A DNA stretch of 47,439 nt from Bacteroidaceae bacterium. Lineage in GTDB: Bacteria; Bacteroidota; Bacteroidia; Bacteroidales; Bacteroidaceae. This document shows positions 26,834 to 35,847 of the stretch, piece after piece. The stretch's first letter is position 1. Every line of letters starts with the position of its first letter. The notes below the pieces were generated by a model that worked only from the letters and a program-made list of their open reading frames with translations, was not told where the DNA came from and did no database searches. The DNA lies in the NCBI GenBank assembly GCA_017651505.1, contig JAGCCV010000090.1:1-47439 (forward strand), written 5' to 3'. Position numbers and translations under genes: made by a program.

Positions 26834-28359
26834 TGATGTGCTTCTCTTAATAAATCGTTAACTACTTTAACTGGGTTGAAGGTGGATACTGGTACCTCTA
26901 CAAAGATGGTATTCCAATCGCTCATGGCCCCATTCCACAAACCAGGCAACTCGAGTGCCTTCAACTCGCGACCATTCTTGGATTTCTGAGAAATAAAGCC
27001 AGTAGCCTTATCAACATAATTTGGCAAGTTGAACTTGTTACCCTTGAAATCCTTGATAGCACAAACCAAATCAACAGGATTGAAATGAGTACCCTTTTCA
27101 AACAACGCCTTTTTCTCTGGGTCGTTCATGTCAATTTGCGAACTCTCGAGGATTTGTGATGAGATGGTACCATCAGGATTGTATGCCAAGAACGGACCAC
27201 CGCCAGGCTCACCCAGATTCTTCACCATCCCACATACACGCATTGGACGGTTCAGTTTTTTCTTCAAATATACCACTAGTTCAGAATCTTCCAAATTCTT
27301 GGTCTCTGGATTCTTGCAGAACAGTTGTTTCTGAACAAACTGCAGGATATTGAGCACCTGGTCATGAGTGTATTTACCACTTTCTAAAAGTTGTAAATAG
27401 CTGAATGCTTGCTGCTGCAAAGTTACTAACACACCTGCCAGTATCTTTTTGTAGATCACAGTATCACCTTTCATGCGATCGCTAGTAACATTATCAATAT
27501 TTTTAATGAACACAATGTCGGCATCCAAATCGTTCAGGTTCTCAATCAAAGCACCATGACCACCTGGACGGAACAGCAATTCGCCATTCTCTTCACGGAA
27601 CGGCTGGTTGTTTATATCCACAGCAATAGTATCGGTACTAGCTTTCTGCTCAGAGAATGAAATGTCATACTCCACACCATATTTATCAGCATAAGCATCA
27701 GCCTTCTCTGCTACTTTAGCTACAAAGAGTTTACGATGTTGTGGAGAAACTGTAAAGTGCACACTTACCTTTCTGCTTTTGTTGGCTGCATAAAGAGCCC
27801 CTTCCACCAAGTGTTCTTCCAACGGAGTACGATTACCTTGCTCATAACTATGAAACTTTAGCAAACCTTTGGGCAGATTACCATAGTTCAGTCCTTCCTC
27901 CTTGAGCAAAGCTGCTACCACTTTCTTGTAACTACCCTCAGCAATTAAAGCCTCAATGCCCTTGCCATATAAACGTTGGCAAGCGTTGTCTAGATCGTCA
28001 TAGAAAGCAAACTTACGAATATCAGCAAAGAATTTCTGCTCATAAGCTTTGGTAGGTGCATCGTAATCGGCATCAAGGAATGCAAATAAATCCTTGAACA
28101 TGCGACTAGCAGCACCTGATGCAGGAACGAATTTCACCACTCGCTTGTCAGTCATAGTAGAGGTATAAACATCCCATGCCTTCAAATAAGCATCTTGATT
28201 ATTGGGAGAAAGCTTCATGATTCCATTATCCACCGATGCTGCAGCATACAGCTTCAGGAATGGGAAACCATGCTCGAAACAAGCCAGTTCTTCGGCCAGT
28301 TTTCCCTCGGAAATGCCTTTCTTCTTCAGCAAATCCTTGTCTTGTTGAGTTAATGTCAT
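26830..28359 (-). CDS. DUF4301 protein with nucleotidyltransferase-like motifs
   Basis: A 509-residue cytoplasmic protein recognised as DUF4301, of no established function. ATG 28357-28359 gives [17 protein letters not shown]; the frame is open 12 codons further but overlaps the promoter region. Several segments recall the UDP-sugar pyrophosphorylase fold: [10 protein letters not shown] (78-87) as a possible nucleotide loop, [13 protein letters not shown] (263-275) like the PPGHGD motif, and FIKNIDNV (284-291) like the NIDN metal-binding motif. A later GGGPF segment follows NLGEP. It is the first gene of an operon with purT (4-bp overlap). A -7 box TATATTTG lies upstream at 28393-28400 (minus strand). 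The transferase idea is inference from short motifs. Confidence 0.8.
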   Translation of the reverse strand: MTLTQQDKDLLKKKGISEGKLAEELACFEHGFPFLKLYAAASVDNGIMKLSPNNQDAYLKAWDVYTSTMTDKRVVKFVPASGAASRMFKDLFAFLDADYDAPTKAYEQKFFADIRKFAFYDDLDNACQRLYGKGIEALIAEGSYKKVVAALLKEEGLNYGNLPKGLLKFHSYEQGNRTPLEEHLVEGALYAANKSRKVSVHFTVSPQHRKLFVAKVAEKADAYADKYGVEYDISFSEQKASTDTIAVDINNQPFREENGELLFRPGGHGALIENLNDLDADIVFIKNIDNVTSDRMKGDTVIYKKILAGVLVTLQQQAFSYLQLLESGKYTHDQVLNILQFVQKQLFCKNPETKNLEDSELVVYLKKKLNRPMRVCGMVKNLGEPGGGPFLAYNPDGTISSQILESSQIDMNDPEKKALFEKGTHFNPVDLVCAIKDFKGNKFNLPNYVDKATGFISQKSKNGRELKALELPGLWNGAMSDWNTIFVEVPVSTFNPVKVVNDLLREAHQ

Positions 28360-28482
28360 ATCGGTTAGCTTTAAATTATATTTCTTAAGTAGCAAATATA
28401 AGAAAAATTCTGCAGATTACCACCTTCATGATGGATAAAAATCACGTTCATATTCATTTTTTTCGTGTTGACACCGTGAAAC

Positions 28483-28514
28483 CTTGTTTTAGTTAGTCAA
28501 AAAGACTATTTTTG
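28483..28514 (+). promoter_or_regulatory. Promoter of the metallophosphoesterase gene
   Basis: CTTG (28483-28486), 20 bp, TATTTTTG (28507-28514): one mismatch in the -33 and an exact -7. ATG 28543 is 28 bp downstream. Confidence 0.65.
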
Positions 28515-28542
28515 TACACCTTATTATTATATATAGAAAAGA

Positions 28543-29643
28543 ATGAGAATACAGTTTTTAATGTTTCCCATCATGGTGCTACTGGCAGTAATGTACATCT
28601 ATTACCGCATCTGGCATATTCTTCCTTTCAGCCACCTATTGAAATGGGCCACCACTCTGATATTGTTTATGCCAGTATGTCTTTTTTGGGGTTACATGGC
28701 TTATAGAAGTACTAACACTTCGTTATGGATCAATCAGGTTATATCTACAGTAGGTACATCTTGGATGATTATCCTGCTTTACCTCTTGATGATCTTCTTG
28801 GTGATTGACATAGCCCGTTTGCTGATTCCTGCCATACGACCTTGGTTTATCAACAGTTATTATGGAACTATTGGCATTGCAGCTTTCCTCATCATTACCT
28901 TCGTTGGAGGCAACTTGTGGTATCATCACAAGGTGCGTGTACCTCTGAACATACAAATTGAAAAGCCAATGTCACCCATCAAGGTGGTTGGCATCAGTGA
29001 TCTACACTTGGGTTATACCATCGGAAAAAAAGAATTGAGTCAGTGGGTGGACATGATTAACAAGGAGAAACCAGACGTGATACTGATAGCAGGCGACTTA
29101 ATTGACAGCAACATCGTACCTGTTGAGCAACAGAAAATGTATGAAGAGCTGAGCCGATTGGATGCTCCGTTAGGCATATATGCCAGCTTAGGCAACCACG
29201 ATTATTATGCAGACAATGACAAAAGTGAAGCGTTCATTAAAAAATCAGGCATCCGACTATTGAAAGATGAATCCGTGTTATTAAACAATGCTTTCTATGT
29301 GGTAGGACGGGATGACCGCACCAATGATGTGAACCGTAAATCGGTAATTGAGCTAACAAAGAACCTTGACCACACCAAACCAATTTTACTGATTGACCAC
29401 CAACCTTATCATTTAGACAGATCTGCAGCTGCAGGAGTAGATTTCCAACTATCTGGGCACACACACCGAGGACAAATATTCCCTATCAATCTGGTGACCG
29501 ATCATGTATATGAGAAATCGCATGGATACCTACAGAAAGGAAATACACATATATATGTCAGTTCAGGCATCGGACTCTGGGGTGGAAAATTCCGCATAGG
29601 CACCCAAAGTGAATACCTCGTGTTGGAAATGAGCGGCAAATAA
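28543..29643 (+). CDS. Membrane-anchored calcineurin-like metallophosphoesterase
   Basis: A 366-residue protein with an N-terminal membrane part of four predicted helices (about 5-22, 33-53, 70-92, 108-128) and a C-terminal two-metal phosphoesterase domain. Metal-ligand motifs are complete and in order: SDLHLG (from about 150), AGDLIDSN, LGNHDYY, DHQPYHL and SGHTHRGQ. The family resembles YkuE/YaeI-type enzymes that act on phospholipids or UDP-diacylglucosamine analogues; the substrate here is unknown. Single gene with its own promoter and terminator. Confidence 0.88.
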   Translation: MRIQFLMFPIMVLLAVMYIYYRIWHILPFSHLLKWATTLILFMPVCLFWGYMAYRSTNTSLWINQVISTVGTSWMIILLYLLMIFLVIDIARLLIPAIRPWFINSYYGTIGIAAFLIITFVGGNLWYHHKVRVPLNIQIEKPMSPIKVVGISDLHLGYTIGKKELSQWVDMINKEKPDVILIAGDLIDSNIVPVEQQKMYEELSRLDAPLGIYASLGNHDYYADNDKSEAFIKKSGIRLLKDESVLLNNAFYVVGRDDRTNDVNRKSVIELTKNLDHTKPILLIDHQPYHLDRSAAAGVDFQLSGHTHRGQIFPINLVTDHVYEKSHGYLQKGNTHIYVSSGIGLWGGKFRIGTQSEYLVLEMSGK

Positions 29644-29645
29644 AA

Positions 29646-29680
29646 AAAAGGATGCGCTTACTAGCTCATCCTTTTATTCT
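29646..29680 (+). terminator. Intrinsic terminator of the metallophosphoesterase gene
   Basis: AAAAGGATG (29646-29654) pairs with CATCCTTTT (29667-29675), with the T-run in the descending arm, right after the stop codon. The sequence is near-symmetric, so it may also serve the convergent winged-helix gene. Confidence 0.8.
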
Positions 29681-29883
29681 CAATACGCCATGAAATATTG
29701 CTTGCCATTTTCTTCAATCATACCAATACGATCTTCTCGAGCAAGCCATCCAATAGCGTAAGCCAGATCTGTAGCATGAAGTTTTGTCTGCACTATCATG
29801 TCGATAAATGTCATTCGACTTGCCGCTTTCTTCAATATATTCCAAACTAATCTGGCATTTTTCGCAATTTTATCAGCGTTCAT
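29680..29883 (-). CDS. Small winged-helix protein (DUF2582)
   Basis: A 67-residue protein that is essentially one winged-helix DNA-binding-like domain of the DUF2582 family: helices NARLVWNILKKAA, FIDMIVQTKLHATDLAYAIGWLARED, and a wing RIGMIEENGKQYFMAY. No partner domain is present. Such proteins are annotated as putative regulators, but no target is known. It ends at the hairpin of the convergent phosphoesterase gene and diverges from the RSH gene, with about 200 bp between. Confidence 0.8.
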   Translation of the reverse strand: MNADKIAKNARLVWNILKKAASRMTFIDMIVQTKLHATDLAYAIGWLAREDRIGMIEENGKQYFMAY

Positions 29884-30081
29884 GGTATTAACTCCTTTCG
29901 TTAACTATCGTGTTTACTTGATTTCTCCTTAAAGATAAGACTTATTTCAGTAGCAACCAAATTTTCTAAGGAAAAAAACGTATAATTTAATAAAATTGTT
30001 TCCGTTTATGCATTTTTAAACAGTTTGGTTGTTTTTTATAAACACTTTTCATTAATTTGCAGTCAATTTTACATTAGCACC

Positions 30082-32298
30082 ATGACAGAACAGACATTCT
30101 TTTCCCCAGATGAGCACAAACTCTTTCTGGCGTTATATCATAAACTACTTAGACTGACAGGAGATTCATTCTTGCCAGTTGATACACGTATGCTTAAAGC
30201 ACAACTGGTGAAAGCCATTGGTTCTGGCAAGATGACACGTGACATTTTCGGGTTACACCCAATACTCAAGAGTTTACAAACTGCCATCATAGTTGCTGAT
30301 GAGATTGGCATGAAACGTGCTTCTGTCATGGGTATCATGTTACATGAGTGTGTTAGTTCTGGAACTTGCACTATCGAAGAAATAAACGATTGTTTTGGCT
30401 CAGATGTGGCAGGCATTGTAAGAGGACTTATTAGGGTACGTGAGTTATATTTTAAGAGTCCATCAATAGAATCAGAGAATTTCCGCAAACTGTTGCTGAC
30501 ATTTGCCGAAGACATGCGCGTGATACTCATCATCATTGCTGACCGTGTGAACATCATGCGCCAGATACGTGATGTTGAGAACGTAGAAGCTCGCTTACAA
30601 GTGGCTAACGAAGCGACCTATTTATATGCTCCTCTTGCCCACAAACTGGGACTTTATGCATTGAAGTCTGAGTTAGAAGACCTCTCACTGAAATATACCG
30701 AGCATGACATATACTATCATATAAAAGACAAGTTAAACGAGACCAAGAAGAGTCGTGATGCCTACATCGCCCGATTCATTGGACCATTAAAGAAGACACT
30801 CGAAGAGGCTGGATTGAAATTCCACATCAAGGGACGTACTAAGTCCATCCACTCCATCTACCAAAAGATGAAGAAACAAAAGTGCCCCTTCGAAGGTGTA
30901 TATGATCTTTTTGCTATCAGGGTAATCTTAGATTCTCCCTACGATAAAGAGAAAATGCAATGCTGGCAAGTATATAGCATTGTAACTGATATGTACCAAC
31001 CTAACCCTAAGCGCCTGCGCGACTGGCTTTCTGTGCCCAAGAGTAATGGCTACGAGTCGCTGCATATCACCGTGATGGGACCTGAAGGCAAATGGGTAGA
31101 GGTGCAGATTCGCACAGAACGTATGGACGAGGTGGCTGAGAGAGGTTTGGCTGCGCACTGGCGCTACAAAGGTATTAAAGGAGAGACTGGTCTTGATGAT
31201 TGGTTATCATCAGTTCGTGAAGCCCTCGAGAGTTCTGAAGGCACAGGCTTGGAAGCAATGGATCAGTTCAAGATGGACCTTTATGAAGACGAGGTGTTTG
31301 TGTTCACCCCAAAGGGCGATCTGTACAAACTTCCCAAAGGTGCAACAGTGTTGGATTTTGCCTTTATGATACACACTAAACTTGGCTGCAGTTGCACTGG
31401 TGGCAAAGTAAATGGAAAGAATGTGCCTATCCGCCAGGAACTGAAAAGTGGTGATCAGGTTGAAATCATGTCATCATCTTCACAAACGCCGAAGCAAGGA
31501 TGGCTCAAGATTGTAGTTACCTCAAAAGCCCGAACAAAAATCAAACAAGCTCTTAAAGAGACAGAAGCACGACAGAGTGCTTTTGCCAAAGAGGAACTGG
31601 AGCGCAAACTAAAAAACCGTAAGATTGACTTTGATGAATCTGTGATGATGAAGGTCATCAAACGTATGGGCTATAAAATTATTACCGATTTCTATCAAAA
31701 TCTGGCAAATGGTACCATTGACACTAACACAATAATAGACGAATACTTAGAGCAACAGAGGCGTGAGACAGAAAATACAGAATCCCAAACACGTACAGCC
31801 GAAGGGTTTAGTTTGCAGAAAATAGAGGGCGAGGAGGAGAACAATCGTGAAGATGTACTGGTGATTGACCAGAACCTCAAAGGCATACAATACCAACTTG
31901 CTCAATGCTGTCACCCTATCTATGGCGATGACATCTTTGGCTTCGTAAGCATCAAACGAGGCATCATGATTCATAGAACTAACTGCCCTAACGCCCATGA
32001 TATGCGTGAACGATATGGCTATCGCATTGTTAAAGCCCGCTGGGCTGGCAAGTCGATTGACTCGCAGTATCCAATTACCCTTATGGTGGTTGGAAACGAT
32101 GATATAGGTATTGTTACCAACATTACCTCTATAATAAATAAAGAGGTGGGCATCAACTTGCGTAGCATAGGCATAGAAGCCAACGACGGTTTGTTCAGCG
32201 GACAACTCACTGTGATGGTGAGCGACACATCGAAGCTGAATGCCTTGATCAAAAAACTTAAAACCGTAAAAGGTGTAAAGAACGTTAGCAGATTATGA
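30082..32298 (+). CDS. RSH-family (p)ppGpp synthetase, RelA-like
   Basis: A 738-residue stringent-response enzyme. ATG 30082 (MTEQTFFSPDEHK) is chosen over the frame-opening GTG/ATG upstream. The N-terminal HD region (about 15-170) keeps His59 and AD at 153-154, but the family HDxxED signature reads HECVSS (88-93): HD is HE and ED is SS, so (p)ppGpp hydrolysis is probably lost. The synthetase domain looks intact: GRTKSIHSIYQKMKKQ (251-266), YDLFAIRVI with Asp275, NGYESLH (322-328) and VEVQIRT with Glu340. TGS (about 403-465) and a C-terminal ACT domain (about 660-738) follow, with a CCHPIYGDDIFGF zinc-finger-like motif between. Overlaps dgkA by 4 bp. Calling it relA fits, but the phylum also has a bifunctional paralogue elsewhere. 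Confidence 0.88.
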   Translation: MTEQTFFSPDEHKLFLALYHKLLRLTGDSFLPVDTRMLKAQLVKAIGSGKMTRDIFGLHPILKSLQTAIIVADEIGMKRASVMGIMLHECVSSGTCTIEEINDCFGSDVAGIVRGLIRVRELYFKSPSIESENFRKLLLTFAEDMRVILIIIADRVNIMRQIRDVENVEARLQVANEATYLYAPLAHKLGLYALKSELEDLSLKYTEHDIYYHIKDKLNETKKSRDAYIARFIGPLKKTLEEAGLKFHIKGRTKSIHSIYQKMKKQKCPFEGVYDLFAIRVILDSPYDKEKMQCWQVYSIVTDMYQPNPKRLRDWLSVPKSNGYESLHITVMGPEGKWVEVQIRTERMDEVAERGLAAHWRYKGIKGETGLDDWLSSVREALESSEGTGLEAMDQFKMDLYEDEVFVFTPKGDLYKLPKGATVLDFAFMIHTKLGCSCTGGKVNGKNVPIRQELKSGDQVEIMSSSSQTPKQGWLKIVVTSKARTKIKQALKETEARQSAFAKEELERKLKNRKIDFDESVMMKVIKRMGYKIITDFYQNLANGTIDTNTIIDEYLEQQRRETENTESQTRTAEGFSLQKIEGEEENNREDVLVIDQNLKGIQYQLAQCCHPIYGDDIFGFVSIKRGIMIHRTNCPNAHDMRERYGYRIVKARWAGKSIDSQYPITLMVVGNDDIGIVTNITSIINKEVGINLRSIGIEANDGLFSGQLTVMVSDTSKLNALIKKLKTVKGVKNVSRL

Positions 32299-32663
32299 GA
32301 TATAATTTTAAGAAACAACTGAAGAGTTTTACTTTTGCTTGGAAAGGTATCCTTACCTGTGCTGGACACGAGCAGAACATTACGTTCCATCTTGTTGCAG
32401 CAATTGTAGTCGTTGTCGCTGGTTTCTTCTTCAACATCACCCATACTGAATGGATGGTGGTGATGCTATGTATAGGCACAGTTATTACTGCCGAATTATT
32501 TAACTCAGCCATTGAAAGACTGGTTGATTTGGTCTCTCCGGAATGGCAAAAGATAGCGGGAGAAGTAAAAGATATAGCTGCCGGCGCTGTTTTAGTAACA
32601 GCTATCACAGCAGCTATTGTGGGTCTGATTGTGTTTCTTCCTTACGTGATTGCTCTTTTCTGA
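32295..32663 (+). CDS. dgkA: Diacylglycerol/undecaprenol kinase
   Basis: A 122-residue small integral-membrane lipid kinase with three helices, phosphorylating diacylglycerol or undecaprenol. The N-terminal amphipathic segment (FKKQLKSFTFAWKGI) and the conserved ELFNSAIERLVDLVSP (metal/ATP Glu) and KDIAAGAVLV motifs are present. The start overlaps the RSH stop (ATGA), so it is translationally coupled to the stringent-response gene. It ends 4 bp from the convergent MFS gene. Confidence 0.92.
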   Translation: MRYNFKKQLKSFTFAWKGILTCAGHEQNITFHLVAAIVVVVAGFFFNITHTEWMVVMLCIGTVITAELFNSAIERLVDLVSPEWQKIAGEVKDIAAGAVLVTAITAAIVGLIVFLPYVIALF

Positions 32664-32667
32664 TTTA

Positions 32668-33633
32668 TCAGGGCCTTACTCGTTTCTGCTTGAAATACGG
32701 CCATGATACTGTAACAAACATCAGCACAGAAAGCAGTATGGTGATGACTCCAAACAGCAAATTGTTAGCTATTCTCTCTCCTTCAATCAGTCCTAAATCA
32801 AGTCCCGTTTGTGTAGCCAACTGCAAAGTGGTATTGGCTGTGCCACGTTGACAATGATGCGAAAGTTTAACGAATAGTCTAGTCAACGGAACACTCAATG
32901 CAGTCAGACCTACAACCATCAATAATCCTATCCAAGAATAAGGAGGAAGTAAATTCAGCAACATACCTATTCCAAACGACAGCAAACAAACATTTATTGC
33001 TGGCACCCAAGCCAAAGGAAGGAAGAAGCGGTCTATATTGAATAGCCCTACTCCAACAGGAGCCCTGAAAGCCACATAGATGCTAGTTACCATAATAAAA
33101 CTGAGCAAAAAAAGCAACAAAGATATGATTACCAGATTATTAAAACCTAAATTTAAATAAACTGACGAAGAGCAGCATATACCTATCAATAAGCCTAAGG
33201 CTCCCGAAAAGGCATAGATACGATTCCCTACTCCACGACGATTGGACTGAGTAATATCTATACCTATGGTGATACCAGCAGTAGTTGCAATACCGAATGA
33301 TGCTCCAGCAATCAGCATCAAAAGCATCACCTGCCAAACTTCAGTAGCCATGAGCCATCCACTAAAACAAAGAGCAGCTACTAAAGTGAACAGTAGTAAC
33401 AGATATTTTCGTTTAAACACATCGCCAAGGAAAGCATGTAAAGGTCCCACCCCTATCATTCCTGCGACAAACAGCAAAAATAATATTGCCATTTCCTGTG
33501 TGTTCATTCCCATCAAATAACATTGAGCAGGCAAAACGGGCAATAAAGTCCATACTGCTGCATAAAGCAAAAAGTTAGAAATGCAAATACGCCAGAAATC
33601 CAGCGTCATTAATATATGAGTGCTTTCTTTCAT
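32668..33633 (-). CDS. Short MFS transporter
   Basis: A 321-residue major-facilitator protein. Helices 1-6 are recognisable (FLLYAAVWTLLPVL through LLLFLLSFIMVTSIYVAF), with the A-motif-like loop GDVFKRKY after helix 2. The C-terminal half appears to have only three or four helices rather than six, so the protein is about 60-70 residues shorter than usual; no frameshift is obvious. ATG 33631-33633 is chosen; a later ATG at 33604-33606 (MTLDFWRI) is the alternative, and the longest frame opens with TTG. The 5' end overlaps the HAD gene by 32-59 bp, so the two form an operon with translational coupling. Substrate unknown. Confidence 0.75.
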   Translation of the reverse strand: MKESTHILMTLDFWRICISNFLLYAAVWTLLPVLPAQCYLMGMNTQEMAILFLLFVAGMIGVGPLHAFLGDVFKRKYLLLLFTLVAALCFSGWLMATEVWQVMLLMLIAGASFGIATTAGITIGIDITQSNRRGVGNRIYAFSGALGLLIGICCSSSVYLNLGFNNLVIISLLLFLLSFIMVTSIYVAFRAPVGVGLFNIDRFFLPLAWVPAINVCLLSFGIGMLLNLLPPYSWIGLLMVVGLTALSVPLTRLFVKLSHHCQRGTANTTLQLATQTGLDLGLIEGERIANNLLFGVITILLSVLMFVTVSWPYFKQKRVRP

Positions 33634-34273
33634 TAAGTTCAATCAGTTTTTCAAAAGAAAAATCTCTGTAATCATATAAGATGTGATGACACAACGGAGC
33701 TATATCCTCAGCCTTATTGGTGGTGGCCAAACCTATCACGGTAGCCCCGGAAGCCAAGCCCGCCTTAAGTCCGTTGAAGGAATCCTCGAATACAAATGTG
33801 TGTGCTGCATCTGTTCTGAACGACTTCATTCCCAATAGATAGCAGTCCGGGGCTGGCTTCGATTTCGTAAACATCTCAGCAGTGAAGATGCGATCAAACA
33901 ATTGGGGGATTTCAGGATGAGCGTCATACACAGCCGCCATCTTTCCCTCATCAGAACTGGTCACCACAGCCGTCATCACCCCGTTAGCCTTTAAATCGTG
34001 TATGAAATCTTCAAAACCGTCGATATAATCATATTGCATGTGCTGCTCGAAATACTTCAACTTGCCATCAATGGTTGTCCATTGGTCTTCACATCCTTTG
34101 AAATAAGTATTAAAGATTGTGGTCAGTGTCTGACCTTTTATAATCTGTTCCAGGTTTTCATGTTGCAGATATTCAACGCCTATTTGGTGCCAGAACACAC
34201 TGTATTGTGACTCTGTGTCCATGACCACTCCATCGAAATCGAATAGTACCGAGAAGCTCTCTCTTGTATTCAT
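33575..34273 (-). CDS. HAD-superfamily phosphatase (beta-phosphoglucomutase-like)
   Basis: A 232-residue haloacid-dehalogenase hydrolase. Motif I LFDFDGVVMDTES gives the nucleophile Asp and the acid/base Asp; motif II is VVTSSDEG; motif III KSKPAPDCYLLG with the catalytic Lys; motif IV VFEDSFNGLKAG. The cap region fits subfamily IA, as in beta-phosphoglucomutases and sugar phosphatases. ATG 34271-34273 (MNTRESFSVLF) is chosen. Its promoter -7 box TATCTTTG lies at 34302-34309 (minus strand), facing the divergent gene. It precedes and overlaps the MFS transporter gene. Confidence 0.85.
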   Translation of the reverse strand: MNTRESFSVLFDFDGVVMDTESQYSVFWHQIGVEYLQHENLEQIIKGQTLTTIFNTYFKGCEDQWTTIDGKLKYFEQHMQYDYIDGFEDFIHDLKANGVMTAVVTSSDEGKMAAVYDAHPEIPQLFDRIFTAEMFTKSKPAPDCYLLGMKSFRTDAAHTFVFEDSFNGLKAGLASGATVIGLATTNKAEDIAPLCHHILYDYRDFSFEKLIELNERKHSYINDAGFLAYLHF

Positions 34274-34299
34274 AAAAACAATAGTAATCAAAAACCGGG

Positions 34300-34332
34300 T
34301 GCAAAGATAACAAGTTTTTTCGTATCTTTGCA
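34300..34332. promoter_or_regulatory. Face-to-face promoters in an inverted repeat
   Basis: TGCAAAGATA (34300-34309) and TATCTTTGCA (34323-34332) are a perfect 10-bp inverted repeat with a 13-bp centre. Each arm contains an exact -7 box: minus strand for the HAD gene, plus strand for the gene at 34359. Each -33 region would overlap the other promoter's -7 box, so polymerase can probably occupy only one at a time. Confidence 0.65.
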
Positions 34333-34358
34333 ACAAAATCATCAAAACAGTATCATTT

Positions 34359-34811
34359 ATGGAAGAGAGCATCCGACAAGCTGTTACTACATTAAAACGT
34401 AATTTTGCTTATTTATGGTTTGCAGCCTTATTTATTATCATTTTAGGAGAGTCTGGTGGTTTTAGCCTTACAGGCGCTTATGCCGACAACGTTAAAGTGG
34501 TTTATTTCACTGAAACCATTGTTATCTTGCTTACCGCATGTTGTGTGCCAGCAGCCCTAAAGCTTTTTGCATGGATAAAGAAAAAAATAACTGATGTTGG
34601 TATTAGTATCGATACAGCTATGCGCGAGTATGTTACTTGGAGCAGCATAAGAGTAGTCTTGCTATCCCTTCCAGTTGTTGCAGGTATAGTTTGTTACTAC
34701 CTGATGCAGAGTACCTCGTGCATCCTCTGTGCATGTATCGGTTTGACAGCCTCTCTATTTTGCGTGCCTTCTGAGAAGCAATTAAAGAAAGATTTAATGA
34801 TTGATACATGA
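34359..34811 (+). CDS. Small membrane protein, function unknown
   Basis: A 150-residue protein I do not recognise by family. It has four predicted transmembrane helices (about 18-36, 47-70, 95-117, 120-137), a basic loop KLFAWIKKKITD after the second, and three cysteines close together in the last helix region (CILCAC). The tail SEKQLKKDLMIDT is cytoplasmic by the positive-inside rule. It diverges from the HAD/MFS operon and lies 145 bp before fabD on the same strand; a separate -7 box precedes fabD. Confidence 0.7.
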   Translation: MEESIRQAVTTLKRNFAYLWFAALFIIILGESGGFSLTGAYADNVKVVYFTETIVILLTACCVPAALKLFAWIKKKITDVGISIDTAMREYVTWSSIRVVLLSLPVVAGIVCYYLMQSTSCILCACIGLTASLFCVPSEKQLKKDLMIDT

Positions 34812-34912
34812 TATTTGCACAGCAATAATCATTTTGTGCAGATTTTCAGCATCTTATGCACGATTAATTGTTAAATGTCCATAATTGTCGGTATTATTAT
34901 TCTTTTTTCCTG

Positions 34913-34920
34913 TATCTTTG
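34913..34920 (+). promoter_or_regulatory. -7 box of fabD promoter
   Basis: TATCTTTG matches the consensus exactly. The nearest TTG upstream (34885) is 24 bp away, longer than usual. ATG 34957 follows at 36 bp. Confidence 0.45.
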
Positions 34921-34956
34921 CAACCGAAATTTATAATAAATTATGGTAAGAGAATT

Positions 34957-35847
34957 ATGAAAGCATTTGTATTTCCCGGACAAGGTGCCCAATCAGTAGG
35001 TATGGGCAAAGACCTCTATGAAAACAATCCTTTGGCAAAAGAATTATTTGAGAAAGCTAATGATATTCTTGGCTATCGTATCACAGACATTATGTTTGAA
35101 GGCACAGATGATGAATTAAAGCAAACCAAAGTTACACAGCCTGCTGTATTCCTGCATTCTGTTATTTCTGCCTTCTGTATGGGTGATAAGTTCAAACCAG
35201 AAATGACGGCTGGTCACTCGCTGGGTGAGTTCTCTGCACTGGTGGCAGCTGGTGCGCTCAGCTTCGAAGATGGACTAAAACTGGTGTATGCTCGTGCTAT
35301 GGCGATGCAGAAGGCTTGTGAGGCACAGCCCTCAACTATGGCTGCCATCATCAACCTTCCAGATGAAAAAGTGGAAGAAATCTGTCATCTAATTTCAGAA
35401 GGAGGCCATATGGTGGTAGCTGCTAATTACAACTGCCCTGGACAGATTGTCATCTCAGGATCAATCGAGGGAATCAACAAAGCTTGCGAACTGATGAAAG
35501 CAGCTGGTGCAAAGCGCGCATTGCCACTCAAGGTGGGTGGTGCATTCCATTCTCCATTGATGCAACCAGCCAAAGAAGAATTGGAGGCAGCTATCAATGC
35601 TGCCAGCTTCAACACGCCCAAGTGTCCTATTTACCAGAATGTGGATGCTAAGCCCCACACTGATCCAACAGAAATCAAAGCTAATCTGGTAGCACAGCTT
35701 ACTGCTCCTGTACGTTGGACACAAATTGTAGAAAACATGTTGGCCGATGGTGCTGATGACTTTACAGAATGTGGCCCAGGCACCGTACTACAAGACATGA
35801 TACGTCGTGTCAACAAAGATGTGTCAGCGCACGGTATTGTTGACTAA
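34957..35847 (+). CDS. fabD: Malonyl-CoA:ACP transacylase
   Basis: FabD moves malonyl from CoA to acyl carrier protein to start fatty-acid elongation. The 296-residue product has the start motif FPGQGAQSVGMGKDLYENN, the nucleophile elbow AGHSLGEFSALVAAGALS (catalytic Ser), the malonyl-binding Arg in GLKLVYARAMAMQ, the catalytic His in GGAFHSPLMQPA, and the GPGTVLQDMI end. ATG 34957 gives the canonical MKAFVFPGQGAQ; the frame is open upstream. Its stop overlaps the stop of the convergent thioesterase. Confidence 0.97.
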   Translation: MKAFVFPGQGAQSVGMGKDLYENNPLAKELFEKANDILGYRITDIMFEGTDDELKQTKVTQPAVFLHSVISAFCMGDKFKPEMTAGHSLGEFSALVAAGALSFEDGLKLVYARAMAMQKACEAQPSTMAAIINLPDEKVEEICHLISEGGHMVVAANYNCPGQIVISGSIEGINKACELMKAAGAKRALPLKVGGAFHSPLMQPAKEELEAAINAASFNTPKCPIYQNVDAKPHTDPTEIKANLVAQLTAPVRWTQIVENMLADGADDFTECGPGTVLQDMIRRVNKDVSAHGIVD

